From contig KB722751.1 in NCBI GenBank assembly GCA_000349905.1, positions 487,512-551,511 of the forward strand: a DNA stretch of 64,000 nucleotides. Reading direction: 5' to 3'. The notes beneath the pieces were generated by a model. The model made no database searches and was not told where the DNA came from. It saw nothing but the letters and a program-made list of their open reading frames with translations. How positions within the stretch are numbered: the first letter of the stretch is position 1; each line of letters starts with the position of its first letter. Made by a program: the position numbers and the translations under genes. This document shows positions 23,956 to 34,321 of this stretch, one piece after another. The stretch is from Volvariella volvacea V23. Lineage: Eukaryota > Basidiomycota > Agaricomycetes > Agaricales > Pluteaceae.

Positions 23956-26405
23956 TCATAGATAGTACCGATCGCCTAGCGTCCCAATCAATTAGCACGA
24001 GCAGGGACATGCAATAACACAGAACAGAAAGAAGTGACGCACCAATCTGTCCCATCCCAGGATTCATAACCCAAACCCTCCTCGTTGTCCCTTCTGGGTT
24101 TCCTTCACCCCTATACCCCTGAAGCCACCTCTCTCTCATATCTTCATCCACCGCACCACACACAATCTTGACCTCAGGGAATGCCTGACGTAGTATGGAA
24201 ATCCCACCAGCACGAGCTACAAGGAAAGTAACAAATACAATACGATCTTGTCGCACTCCGTGATCCAAAAGTACCCGGATGGACATGAAAGCTGCTGCTG
24301 CAGTGCCAATCTTCGTTACGGTGCATGTCAAGTTTAAGACAGATCCAGAGAGATTTTATTACTCACTTGTGCGTCTAAGAGAAAGACCCAAGCTTCTTCT
24401 GCGATGTGTCTAAAGCGAACGTAATCTGGAAGCATCACTTGAAGCAAAAGTGGTTCTCCTGTCGTAGTGTCAGATTGCACCAAAAGAGATCCCACAGGCA
24501 CGTTGTTTATGCTACGACGGAATCCGCGCTCCAAGGCACCTCCTCTGTGACGTATAAGATTAACAAAATAAATCCGTTGAATTCTCCTATACTACTTACG
24601 AGCGTAGGATGGAGACACCACATATCCACTGTGACTTGTAAGTCGATGCGTTCGCATAAATGGGCCTAACTCACTTTGGCGTCTAATCTCTTGCCTTGAT
24701 ATTCGACATCAACTGGTGTGGTCACGGCTTTGGGGACAAAGGGTAACTGCTGTAGTGCAGTTTCCACAAGAATGGTAGCCAAACGATCCAAAAAGAAAAT
24801 GAAGTCCTGGCGTGGGGTATCTTTGTTCCTCAGGATAGTGAAAATCCCCTACGGTGATGCCACTCAGAGTCTGCTTAAGCAATCTGATAAATATTTCTTA
24901 CTTCGATTTGATTCGTTTTCGGAAGTACAGTCAATTTCAAATCTTCGACGGGAAGAAGAGGATTGGACAGGTGTCGAACGGGAATAGCTAATTTGAACCT
25001 GAATCGGTGGGCGCGTTCTTTTAATTTCCCTCTTATATGTGTGCAGATAAGGTCAATCGCGACTGAATTATTTGAACCAGGAACAATCTATTGAAGAAAG
25101 AGACCAGTTAGAGCATTTCCATCTTCTTTATAGATGATGGTACATACAATATCGGCATGGGCAGCAGTTGGTCGGACAAAGTTGTCGTATGAGGGTTTTA
25201 CAAACCGAAGATACCTGCAAATATCATATGCAAAGGTCCGCTGACAGATAGGCTAATAGGAAGAGGCAACGCACTGATCCAGGATCCCCTCAACGCTTCG
25301 TCCTCTCTCAGCAACATCTCGTTTGATTCTCCGAGCCAACATCAGATCAGAATCGCATTGCACAAAGATCTATTCAAGGTGTCTTCATCTCATTCTGGCA
25401 CCAGATTGTGCATGAGTATACCTTGAGGTCGTACAGCTTTCTTAGTTCAGGGTCGTGTAAAGCCATGATACCCTCAGCTGGGATGAGGGTGAATTAACTT
25501 GCCAGAATACGTGAACCCTGTCACTCACTAATGATGATGGTAGCTCCATACAGATACTTTGTTTCCGACAGCCTCTGGTGTTCCGAAAAGGAATACACCG
25601 GGATATTTGATTGCTTACAGGCCTTCAGGTCCGCAAGGCACTGCGTATGAGGTAGTGAGAATCTTTATCGTAATGTAAAGGACAGAAAACGATGTAATGG
25701 GTAGCTGAACACATGGTACGCACGTACAGCAGCAAATAAGGGCATATCGATAGCGTCTGGATGATCGAAGTCCAATTTGTTGGCATGGGCAAGCACTAAC
25801 TCTTCCGGGGTATGAAACTTGTAGAAACTATCCTATCTCGCGAATATGCACGGATTGAGTATCATCGCCAACGGGACCTTTTGATACCAACCTGGGACAA
25901 GATGATAACAGTCGGTATCGATCCTAAAGACCGTACAATCTGCCTGGCAACATGGGTCTAGACAGACAGCCATGAAAAAAGGAGCAGCACGCTACGATAA
26001 GCACACTTTCGCCATCGTTGGTAAAGAGAGGTAATTAGCGCGTTACCTTGCCACTCGCAGATCCACCTTTGAAGAAAAGGGGATAAGTCGCTTTAGATCG
26101 CACTCGCATAGAAACACCACTCACCAGCTACAGCAACGACGAAAGCATCCTGCGTCCGATTACCGTCCTCCCCGTACCTGTTGGGTTGAGCTCACTCAGT
26201 GACACAACCTCGAACGACCCAACAACATCGCGAGATTCACGGATTTGGATGCCATGAAGGATGCATACCAGGGTGGTCTGCCATGCGAAACGAGTACCGT
26301 GTTCTTTTTGGGTTGCAGATTGGCATCTGAAGTCGATGACGAGGAGTCGTTGGATAAAGGATTGAGCGGTACGAGATCTCTTGCAACTAGAAACTCGTCG
26401 TCCAT
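23956..26405 (-). CDS. URK1: Uridine kinase with C-terminal UPRT-like domain
   Basis: A 521-residue protein from 15 exons: 26269-26405, 26125-26177, 26047-26066, 25892-25957, 25728-25832, 25529-25640, 25422-25477, 25275-25369, 25148-25214, 24902-25087, 24675-24848, 24600-24628, 24367-24544, 24043-24310, 23956-23975. It phosphorylates uridine and cytidine in pyrimidine salvage. The kinase half has the P-loop GGSASGKT, then SQDSFYKFHTPEEL, FDHPDAIDMPLF and RDVAERGRSVEGIL. The second half is the uracil-phosphoribosyltransferase-like domain found in fungal Urk1: TNQIEGIFTILR, VSILRSGGALERGFRR, FVTFLVARAGG and the terminal MNPGMGQIGDRYYL. Length matches yeast Urk1 (about 500). The last 20-nt exon is needed to complete the GDRYYL end. 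Confidence 0.93.
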
Positions 26406-26755
26406 GTCTGTAGGGCTACGGTTGGTATGCAAGCCGTTATCGGTGAGACCCTGGGCGGAAGCGAGGGCTATCCCAGGAACGAGAAGGTATCGGGTGGGAA
26501 GTGAGGGATCAGTCGTGTGCCAGGAACGAACGCTGACTCTGGAATATCTGCAGTCTTGTGCTTATGATGGTGGTGGAACAAGAAGAATCACATTCAATTA
26601 GCAAGAACGTAACGTCCAAATGGCTGCCTCGGGTAGGGTTCTGTCAAGTTCAGGATCATCCCCACGTGCGACCCATATCTGATCCGCTCAAGCACTGACC
26701 ATCATAAGGTGGCTGGCTATGTATCGCAGCACACATGCTACTCAGAATCTCTACG
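26406..26755. other. Intergenic: URK1 promoter and CTU2 terminator
   Basis: 350 bp between two leftward genes. No gene or repeat supported. Confidence 0.55.
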
Positions 26756-28593
26756 TTACTCGGTACCATCAAGCAAAAAATCCGCGATTGCATCTCTCAT
26801 CTGGCTGTCATTCATCTTCTTCAGCCTAACCGCGTCAGACATCACGACCTCGTTCACCCACACAGGCATTGGTGTATGTGATGCGTTTGCACTAGGTGGG
26901 ATGCCACGACTGCTTCGGCTCGTCAACATCGTGTGACACGCATAGCATAGACGAGGCGTGAGTCCCAGCAAGCTGTTGCTCTGATGGAGTTGGTCGAGCA
27001 TTGATAGCGCACTGGATGGGACGTGAGGTGGAAGCGAATTGGCATCATAAGCTCTTATTGATATTCTTGACTTCCATTCCTGTACTCCTGGTTGTGCAGG
27101 GCTTATGGGGCACCACTATAAGTGACTTGAATTCATGGAAGTCGTAGTTCACTCACCGATTGCAGAGTATGCACAGAGAAGTCGATTGCTCTTTCGGTAC
27201 TACCTTTGCACAAGTCCGAGCGATGGTGGAGACAGTTGACGGGAAATCTCGTTCCAACCCCATTATGAAATCTAGGGTGTGATCCATTAGGCCATCAAAC
27301 GATAGAAGCATGGGAAAGTCCACATACTTTGGGTTAAGGCTCCAATATCTTGCTTTCCGCCTATATAATTCTCTTGCCCAGGTACTATAACCTGATTCCA
27401 CCAGGCCCACATGGCACACTCCTTGATCCCAACATCTCGCAGAGGCCGTATAATTCTAAGTGGATGCCTGGGAGATAACCCCGCCTCCCCACTACGCGAG
27501 GGCGGTGTCCACTCCTCTTGCACTTCCTCTCGAATAGCGAAGCCATTCCCTTGAGCAATACCAGAGATAAGCGATATTGATAACGAGGTAAGGGAGGTGC
27601 CAAAAAGGAGATGTGAGGATCCATCTGCCCAGGCTGCATGAAGGAGAAGTAGGCGAATGAGGTTATTAATGGCCGTTGGAATGGCCGTCTGAGTCGGTAG
27701 GGATGCGAGATAGCTCTTCAGCCTGGTCGCAGGGGTGGATTGAGCAGATGTAGGGCTAGAAGTTACTTGCAGATCTACAGAAATTCAGCCAATCCAGTTC
27801 GCCAATAGTGATTCGAGGCACATACCCTCATTGGTGGTGTTCACCACCCAAGCATCATCTAGAGGCTTTCCACCCGTACTGTGCCACCAGGATTCATCAA
27901 ACGCATCTTCTACCCTCAGCGCTCGAAACTCAAATTCAGGGTAATTCCGCATCACTACCTCTCGGATCTCGTCAACTCTATCTCGCACCTACTTGCTGAT
28001 CAATGTCAGTCTCTTACAAAAGAGCAGTGTGAGGCAAGTAACGCACCCCAAGATGCGCATTACAGCACTCAACATAACAAACTGTCGCCTTATTCCAGAC
28101 CCTCTTGTTCCGTGGGTGGTCTTTCCCTCCTCGTTTCTCGCCATTAGCATCCCGCGGTACGAACTCTGCAGCCAGGGAGAAATAAGAGCGATAGACGAGA
28201 TCAAGGAGGACAGAGGACCCTAGTCCGCCTGAGAAGGCTAGGAACAAGTTTCCTGAGGCTTTGAGGCCCTTGCGTCGCGGGCCGTCTGGTGTAGGGTTGA
28301 CTGAGGGTTCAAGGGATTTACGAAACTTGATGGCGACCATAGGACCAAAGCACTCTCTGCATGGAGTGAGTATGGGTTGGATAGTAAAGAAGGGGACGTA
28401 AATACGTACTTGCAGTAAACCGCGTGCCGAATCACAATATTCCCTGCGTTAGTCTTGCATCTTACGCAGTCTTTGGTTTTATCAAATTTGGGCTTGCCTA
28501 TGGAAGTTAGGATCGGGAATGGGAATAAAGAAATGATACTCAACGGGTCATTACCGCATTTTGTTCGTGTTCTGGGTTCCCACAGGAGGACAT
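26756..28593 (-). CDS. CTU2: Cytoplasmic tRNA 2-thiolation protein 2
   Basis: A 500-residue protein from exons 28555-28593, 28410-28492, 28047-28356, 27826-27988, 27328-27774, 27157-27271 and 26756-27101. With Ctu1/Ncs6 it thiolates the wobble uridine of certain tRNAs, using sulphur relayed by Urm1. Markers are an N-terminal cysteine motif (DCVRCKTNAGNIVIRHAVYC), KECFGPMVAIKFRKSLE, the degenerate PP-loop LAFSGGLGSSVLLDL, EWTPPSRSGEAG, DFPSTVSTIARTCAK and the C-terminal CILCNRPAQPGVQEWKSR plus RLCYACHT, which restore CxxC pairs. The first intron must use an acceptor ending GCAAG to stay in frame. It is divergent from the next gene with only 119 bp between ATGs. Confidence 0.92.
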
Positions 28594-28712
28594 GGTGTAA
28601 AGCCGGAGTAGAAAGTGATTAGATGATTCGGTCAGCGTTTGTCGCGAGATGAGATAAGATAAGATTCGCTTTTATCTGCAACTACCATGTCTCAAATCCA
28701 CTCACAGCTGCT

Positions 28713-29558
28713 ATGCAACTTCCAGCACCTCTGCTGCTCCCAAAGTTCTTCTACAATGTAGCCGTCATTTCAAAAGACAACAGGTTCACTACACACCTCC
28801 AATGTCTCGTACTTTCAACAAATCCCAGCTCCAACACCGCCCAAATCGTCCTCTGCTCGAATGACCCCCAAACGCACCCATACCCTTTCTTGAAGCGCCG
28901 CAGACCGATCTCAGGAACAACCAAAATCCCACCGAAAACTCAATTCGTCCCCGTCTACCCGACACATACACACCGACCACATCCCCAGGTTATCCCTAGC
29001 CCATGGGTCATATCTTTTCCTCTCGGACAAGCACCAGCATACATCAGCTTAACAGATGTCCTAGACGTAGAGGTTAAGGAAGTTCAGGGCATTAGGGATG
29101 AGCGTGGAAGGTTAAAAGGGAAAAAGAGTCTCGTGAAAATCACGAAGGGCTACCAGATGCCTTTGCAAGAGCCCACTCCTTCCGGCGATGCTTCGCGTCA
29201 TGTTCGACTCTCGGATGAAGGATTTCAGTACATATTGGACGCGTGCAGTATGTGAACGCTTATTCATTCCATCTTCTCATACGAACACCTTTAGTTAGCA
29301 TCCAAAGGCGCACTCGGAAAAGATACCTCAGATTCACCCAAGAGCAGCATTTCAACTCCCATTAGCTGCGCGTTCCTCCCGCTAATGGCTGTTTGGACTC
29401 CAGGAGAGTTCCTCAATCCACCCGGGTATATTGACAAGGCACCCATCCATGAGCTGGATAGGGGAGTGCCGTTTGACAGCTCAGCAGAAGCAAACGATCC
29501 TGAAACCTCATTTACTCGGGCATCTCGTAAAGCGACCCTTCAGGTTCCAACGCAGTAA
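28713..29558 (+). CDS. Conserved hypothetical protein
   Basis: A 264-residue protein from exons 28713-29247 and 29299-29558. I do not recognise a family. The sequence starts LPAPLLLPKFFYNVAVISKD, has a Pro/His-rich middle and a segment ending RLSDEGFQYILDAC. After the intron it contains a hydrophobic piece, CAFLPLMAVWTPGEFLNPPG, that looks folded. There is no signal peptide or clear membrane span. Its stop is only 38 nt before the ATG of the acyltransferase gene on the same strand, and its own ATG shares a 119-bp promoter with CTU2. The acceptor used (TTAGTTAG) is the one that keeps the frame open. Confidence 0.65.
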
Positions 29559-29596
29559 TGGGCAGACTATAGTTCTTTACTTTTCCTCATTCCAGC

Positions 29597-30881
29597 ATGG
29601 TCCACACCATGGGCTCTCAATTGCGCCCGTTCTCCGATCCTTTAATGGGATTCTCGCAATCTATTATCCTGCTCTCTTTGATTGTCCAGCCCTCCCGCTT
29701 CCGCTTCATCCTCTTCATCCCGGTCCTATTGTGTAATCTCTACCTCATCACCCGAACAACAACACAGAACCCAGGGAAGGATAACATTATCGGATCTGTC
29801 CTCGCAACTCACCTCCTCACCGCGTCCGATTTCATCTTGCTCACAAATCCTCAAAAGGCCTTGAAGCTATGGACAGAAAAAGAGCCTATAGCGCTGAATC
29901 CAGTGAGGGCAGGATCGCTGTTTGGAAGAGTTAAATGGGGATTTCAGCTGTTCCTCAACCCAAGAGGTATTGGATGGGAGCATGAACCTATAAACTCCCT
30001 ACGCAGTAAACCAACGTCTTCGCGCTGGAATTTTGTTGCTTCTCAAGTGCTTTGGACATGTGCATACGTCCTCCTTTACGACCTAGCGGGCCTGTATCGC
30101 CACTGGGCGGGTACCAACATCGACCTGTCACGGATGACAATGCAGGGAGAACGAATGTCCTTGCCAGGGGCCATCTTTTGGAGATCGATGCACTTGGGGA
30201 TGTTTGGAACAATTTCAGTGACACATATGTGCATTTCATACACTGCATTGAGTGCAGTTTTGGTTGGCGTTGGAGTGACGGAGCCGAGAGATTGGCCCCA
30301 TTTGTTTGGGTATTGGTCGAGGGCGTATACGATTCGGAATTTCTGGGGGTAGGTGCTAGTCGTGTTCGCCGTGTTTGTTTCTAATACATTTTGGGTATAT
30401 AGCAAAGTATGGCATCAACTATTGCGTCGGGTATGTCCTATGCTTAAGTCTCCAAGCTGTTTTGCAAATCCAAATGCCCCTTTAGCCTCTAGCGACGCAT
30501 TGCAGGTTCATTTCCTCAAATCTCCTCGGGATCCCAAGAGGAACCGTTCTTTCCTCCTACATTCAACTTCTGACAGCCTGGTTGATCTCCGGTCTTGTCC
30601 ACGGTGCAGGAGAGTATATGGCTACACGAGCATGGCCTTCCCATACCTTCAAGTTCTTCTTCCTTCAAGCACTAGGTATCACGGTCGAGAGCCTCGTTAT
30701 CGAACTATATAGGAAAAGTGGATTGCCTAGAGGGAAGAGGACAATGAGAAGAGTGGTAGGGTACGTCTGGGTATGGTGTTGGTTCTTATGGGTGTTGGAT
30801 CCTGTCATGAGTGAGAAGATGCTGGATCATGGAATGCATTTCAGTGTCTTGAGGCGATTGGGGACGATTTTGACTGAGTAG
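29597..30881 (+). CDS. Wax-synthase-like membrane acyltransferase (MBOAT-related)
   Basis: A 391-residue integral membrane protein from exons 29597-30348, 30403-30430 and 30486-30881. The signature is SRAYTIRNFWGKVWHQLLRR, followed by FISSNLLGIPRG, a hydrophobic span and ISGLVHGAGEYM with the likely catalytic His, as in wax-synthase domain proteins. About seven hydrophobic segments are visible. Fungal members acylate alcohols such as terpenoid or sterol hydroxyls, often in secondary-metabolite clusters, but no such cluster surrounds this gene, so the acceptor is unknown. Two ATGs (29597, 29609) are possible starts. For the second intron I chose the acceptor at 30485 (55-bp intron); a later AG at 30506 breaks the frame. 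Confidence 0.85.
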
Positions 30882-31088
30882 ATAAGAACGGTTGTTTTAG
30901 TTTATGCTACAGACACGGAACTGGATATCGTTCGCATCTTCGCTGTACGTAGAGTAAGGCATTAGCATACTATACGGGATCGGATATGGAATAGTAACAA
31001 GACCGTATCTTATCTATCGCTTAGATAAGGAGAGGATATTAATCCAGAGCAGGACACTCGTCACAGCACATCTGCCACCATCAACTCC

Positions 31089-31901
31089 ATGACTGCTAAC
31101 GATATACCCGCGTCAAGCCTAAGCTGGAGAACCAAGCCGGCATACACAGCCTTTTTCTATGGGACCTTGATGCACCCGGAGATTTTAAAACAAGTTATCC
31201 AGCGTGATGGCTTGGACTTGCAGATATGTCCCGCTGTGCTCCTGGTAAGCGTATTTTCGCCGTTCGCGCGATTAAGCGACTGATAGCGATAATCTTGGAT
31301 GGTGGTGCCGCAGGACCATACCCGGCATAGAGTCCATGTGAGTGCCACATTAGCATAGCCCCCCGTTCTTGGTCTTGGAGTTCATGCCCTCGAATCAACA
31401 GCATGCAGATTACCCAGGAGTGATACCATATACCCGTGGCAAGGAGTTTTTTGACAGGGAATTAGAACGGGACGAAAAATGTGTAAGAGGGACATTGGTG
31501 TTTGGGTTGAACCACAGCGATATCGAGTATTTGGATTGGTTCGAGGGTGGCGTGAGTATGACGTTTTTGAGAGCACCGAAAGGATCGACGTTATCGCGTT
31601 TTAGGAATACACGAGGGAGAAAGTGACTGCGTATCAGCTGGAAGAGGCAATTCCGTTGTCGGAGTACGAGCTGAACGAAAAGACTATTATCCCGGATCAT
31701 GCGTTGCCACCATTGCCACAGGACCTTGGGGAGGGCGTAGAGGCAGAGACATACATATACGTCGACCCGAGCAGACTGAAGCGGGACCTGTGGTCGTTCG
31801 AGGAGTTTGTCAAGGAAAAGGCCTGGAAGTGGTACGGGCCCGAGGGAGGGAGACAGTACGAGGACGATGATCGGATTGACCGGAGTTTCGGAGGAAATTA
31901 G
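31089..31901 (+). CDS. Gamma-glutamylcyclotransferase-like (AIG2/GGACT-fold) protein
   Basis: A 208-residue protein from exons 31089-31244, 31314-31337, 31402-31551 and 31605-31901. The fold marker is AFFYGTLMHPEIL near the N-terminus (the YGTL substrate loop), then VLLDHTRHRVHHADYPGVIP, RGTLVFGLNHSDIEYLDWF and EGGEYTREKV, where the Glu fits the catalytic acid of the family. The 24-nt second exon codes DHTRHRVH, a core strand. Fungal AIG2-like proteins may cyclise gamma-glutamyl amines; substrate unknown. The acidic C-terminal third is outside the core. Its stop lies 83 nt before the ATG of the next gene in the same direction. Confidence 0.82.
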
Positions 31902-31984
31902 GTAAAATGTAGAGTTGAACCAGAATATATGGCGTTGTTATTTCGCTCCTTTCTGTCTGTCTCCCGTCTCAACTTACAGCCTGG

Positions 31985-33752
31985 ATGGTCTCGTCGACCC
32001 TTGGCACAGCTGCAGCATACGCCACCCTCACCTGCTTCGTCCTCTACCTTTTGACCGATGCCCTCGACTTGAGCTTTGCAAGCTCATGGCAGTCTCTTGC
32101 ATCGTCCAGTGTGTTTTTCCCTTTCGGCCCTGCATACCACACATGGCCGGCCCCACTCACTCTCTGCGGCCCAGACATCCCCGACTTCAGCCACTACAAG
32201 CACCTGGAAACACTGTCCTCTGAGCAATTTCCATTCCGTATGTTTTGGCTCCAAGTCGAGCACACGACCAAAATTTAACACGAGGATTCTTGCATCACCA
32301 CGGCTTCTTTTGCAGATGACCCCAACAGGCGCGTCATCATAGTTGGTGACATACATGGAGTGAACAAGTCCTTCCAGTGAGAATTCCGTCTTCCCGAGAC
32401 CCTTTTGCTCTTTCCTTATCCTGGCACTCCCACCATGCCTGCTCCCTCGTAAAGTCGGCTTCTCGACACAGTGCGATACAATCCCCCCAGCGATGTCCTC
32501 GTCCATGTCGGCGACATCATGGCCAAAAGCCCGCGTTTGCATTCGCTCGCCGTCCTCTCATACATGTCAAACAACAACATAACCGGAGTAAGAGGTAATC
32601 ACGATCAAGCCGTCATCGAGTGGCGTGGCTGGGTCAACTGGATCAATTCACTGCCCGGTGGTCAACAATGGCTCCAGTCCGAACACCAAAGCTGGCATAA
32701 AGCCCGTTCCAAAGGCATCAAACTCAAGGTCTGGCAAGAGCAGCAACGGAACACCGGCGACAAGAAGTGGTGGCGCAAAATTCCAAAGGGATGGAAACTC
32801 TTTGGTGACCACTACATGATCGCAGAGGGAATGAAAAAGGAAGATTACGAGTATTTGTTGAGGCTGCCCTTGAAGCTGCATGTACCAGATGCGCACTTGT
32901 TTTTGGCACATGCGGGATTGTTGGCTTCCGATCCGCGGTTCTCGCCTAGCAGTAAACGCCAACCATTGGCAAAACTTCCGGTGATCCCCCCCACGTTTAG
33001 GAGGGTTGTCGCCGACCTGGAAGGACACGAGGAAAGGAAGAGATTTGACAACAACACGGAAGTGATGAGACACCTGCAGGAAGCTGCGATCCTAAGGGAC
33101 GTGCCCCAGAATAATGACCCCTGGGTTACACTTAATATGAGGAGTGTTTTCAAAGGTCGGATCACAAGGTCTGTGCTGTCTATTGTCGCTTATTCATGTC
33201 TGACTGTCGGGTTAGAACAAAAAAGGAAAACGCTGGTCGAAATTATGGAACCGGGACATGTCCCACTGCGATGGGTTTGACCAAGTCCGGCATGACAAGA
33301 ACGCCTTACCTTGTTACCCTAGCACCGTTATATACGGACACGCGGCTGCTTGGGGTCTGGATGTCAAGAGATGGTCCTTTGGTCTTGATTCCGGTTGCGT
33401 TAGTGTCGCCCTTTCTCGAATTTTAAGTGCAGTTTTGCCTGACCCCCGGCTTCTCTAGGTGTATAAACGCGAGCTGACCGCCATGATCTTGAATGGACGA
33501 GATCCCCTTTCTTCCGAATGGGACATGGCTGCTCTGGGTGATTTCGATGAATACGATTACGAGGACGACGTCGAAGACCAGTTTTTTGATGATGAATGGG
33601 ATCTTGAGGAAGAAGACGACGACGCGGACGAAATCATGGACGACGACAGCGAAGATGATGGCTCCAATGACGCGAAGAAGAAACAGCAGACGCGTATTGT
33701 TCCGTTTGGGGATAATACGAGAGCCCGCGTCGTTAGCATCTCGTGCCGCTGA
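31985..33752 (+). CDS. PPN2: PPN2-like metallophosphatase (endopolyphosphatase, PPP fold)
   Basis: A 502-residue protein from exons 31985-32237, 32316-32376, 32455-33172, 33216-33398 and 33459-33752. A hydrophobic N-terminal segment (AAAYATLTCFVLYLLTDAL) should act as signal anchor. Metallophosphatase motifs follow in order: IIVGDIHGVN, VHVGDIMAKSP, GVRGNHDQAV, LFLAHAGLL and TVIYGHAAAWG, giving all metal ligands. The closest described fungal protein is yeast Ppn2 (YNL217W), a vacuolar endopolyphosphatase with the same GD.xAK.P variation. The C-terminal exon begins VYKRELTAMILNG and then becomes a very acidic stretch (DEWDLEEEDDDADE). The donor of intron 3 (GTGCTG, 43 bp) is weak but gives a clean RSNKKGKRWSKLWNR junction. 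Confidence 0.85.
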
Positions 33753-34321
33753 TCCACATTACCGCCAACATCTCCAATCCCACCCTGTTGCACTTCCGTT
33801 CACAAATCTTGATCATCCTCCTTTCTTGCATGTCAACACCGCACGTTCCGATTGATTACATACTGTATACGTATCCCGACAGGGCATCATGGCCCTGTTC
33901 ATTATTTCCTGTTGCCGAGTAGAGTGCACGCACCTAGAAAGCACACACATTTGGTTTCATCTGTTCCGGCTCGAGATTAGGCTTGTATTAGTACATACGT
34001 ATACAGTTTAGTAGCGTGTACTGTATTGGTCTTCTAATTGCATCAATGTTCGTGATACGCCCCTTTGAAAGGGTAAACTCCTGGCTGAGGATGAAATATG
34101 TGCCAATTTGCAGATATCGCAACTTCAACTTCAAATGACATAGGTTGTATGCATCATATTCAGATAGTACGACGACAAAGGACATTAACAACAGTAGACG
34201 ATGGACAATATTCAAAACAGTGCTACAACACGATTTCGAGCATGCAACATTCAACGTTCGATCATACACCTCTTCATACGGGCTTCTGCACAGATATGGA
34301 GGCCGGTTACGCGTGGTGGCG
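33753..34321. other. Convergent intergenic region
   Basis: About 570 bp between two gene 3' ends (PPN2-like and metacaspase). AT-rich; small open frames on both strands have no recognisable content. No gene supported. Confidence 0.55.

Noticed and set aside
29520..29620. Fusion of the unknown gene with the acyltransferase through a 52-bp intron (GTTCCA...CCAG)
   Set aside because: The splice would join in the wrong frame for the acyltransferase, so two separate genes are preferred.
30431..30506. Longer second intron of the acyltransferase ending at GCAG before gttcatt
   Set aside because: It shifts the frame by one base. The 55-bp intron ending at 30485 keeps the frame.
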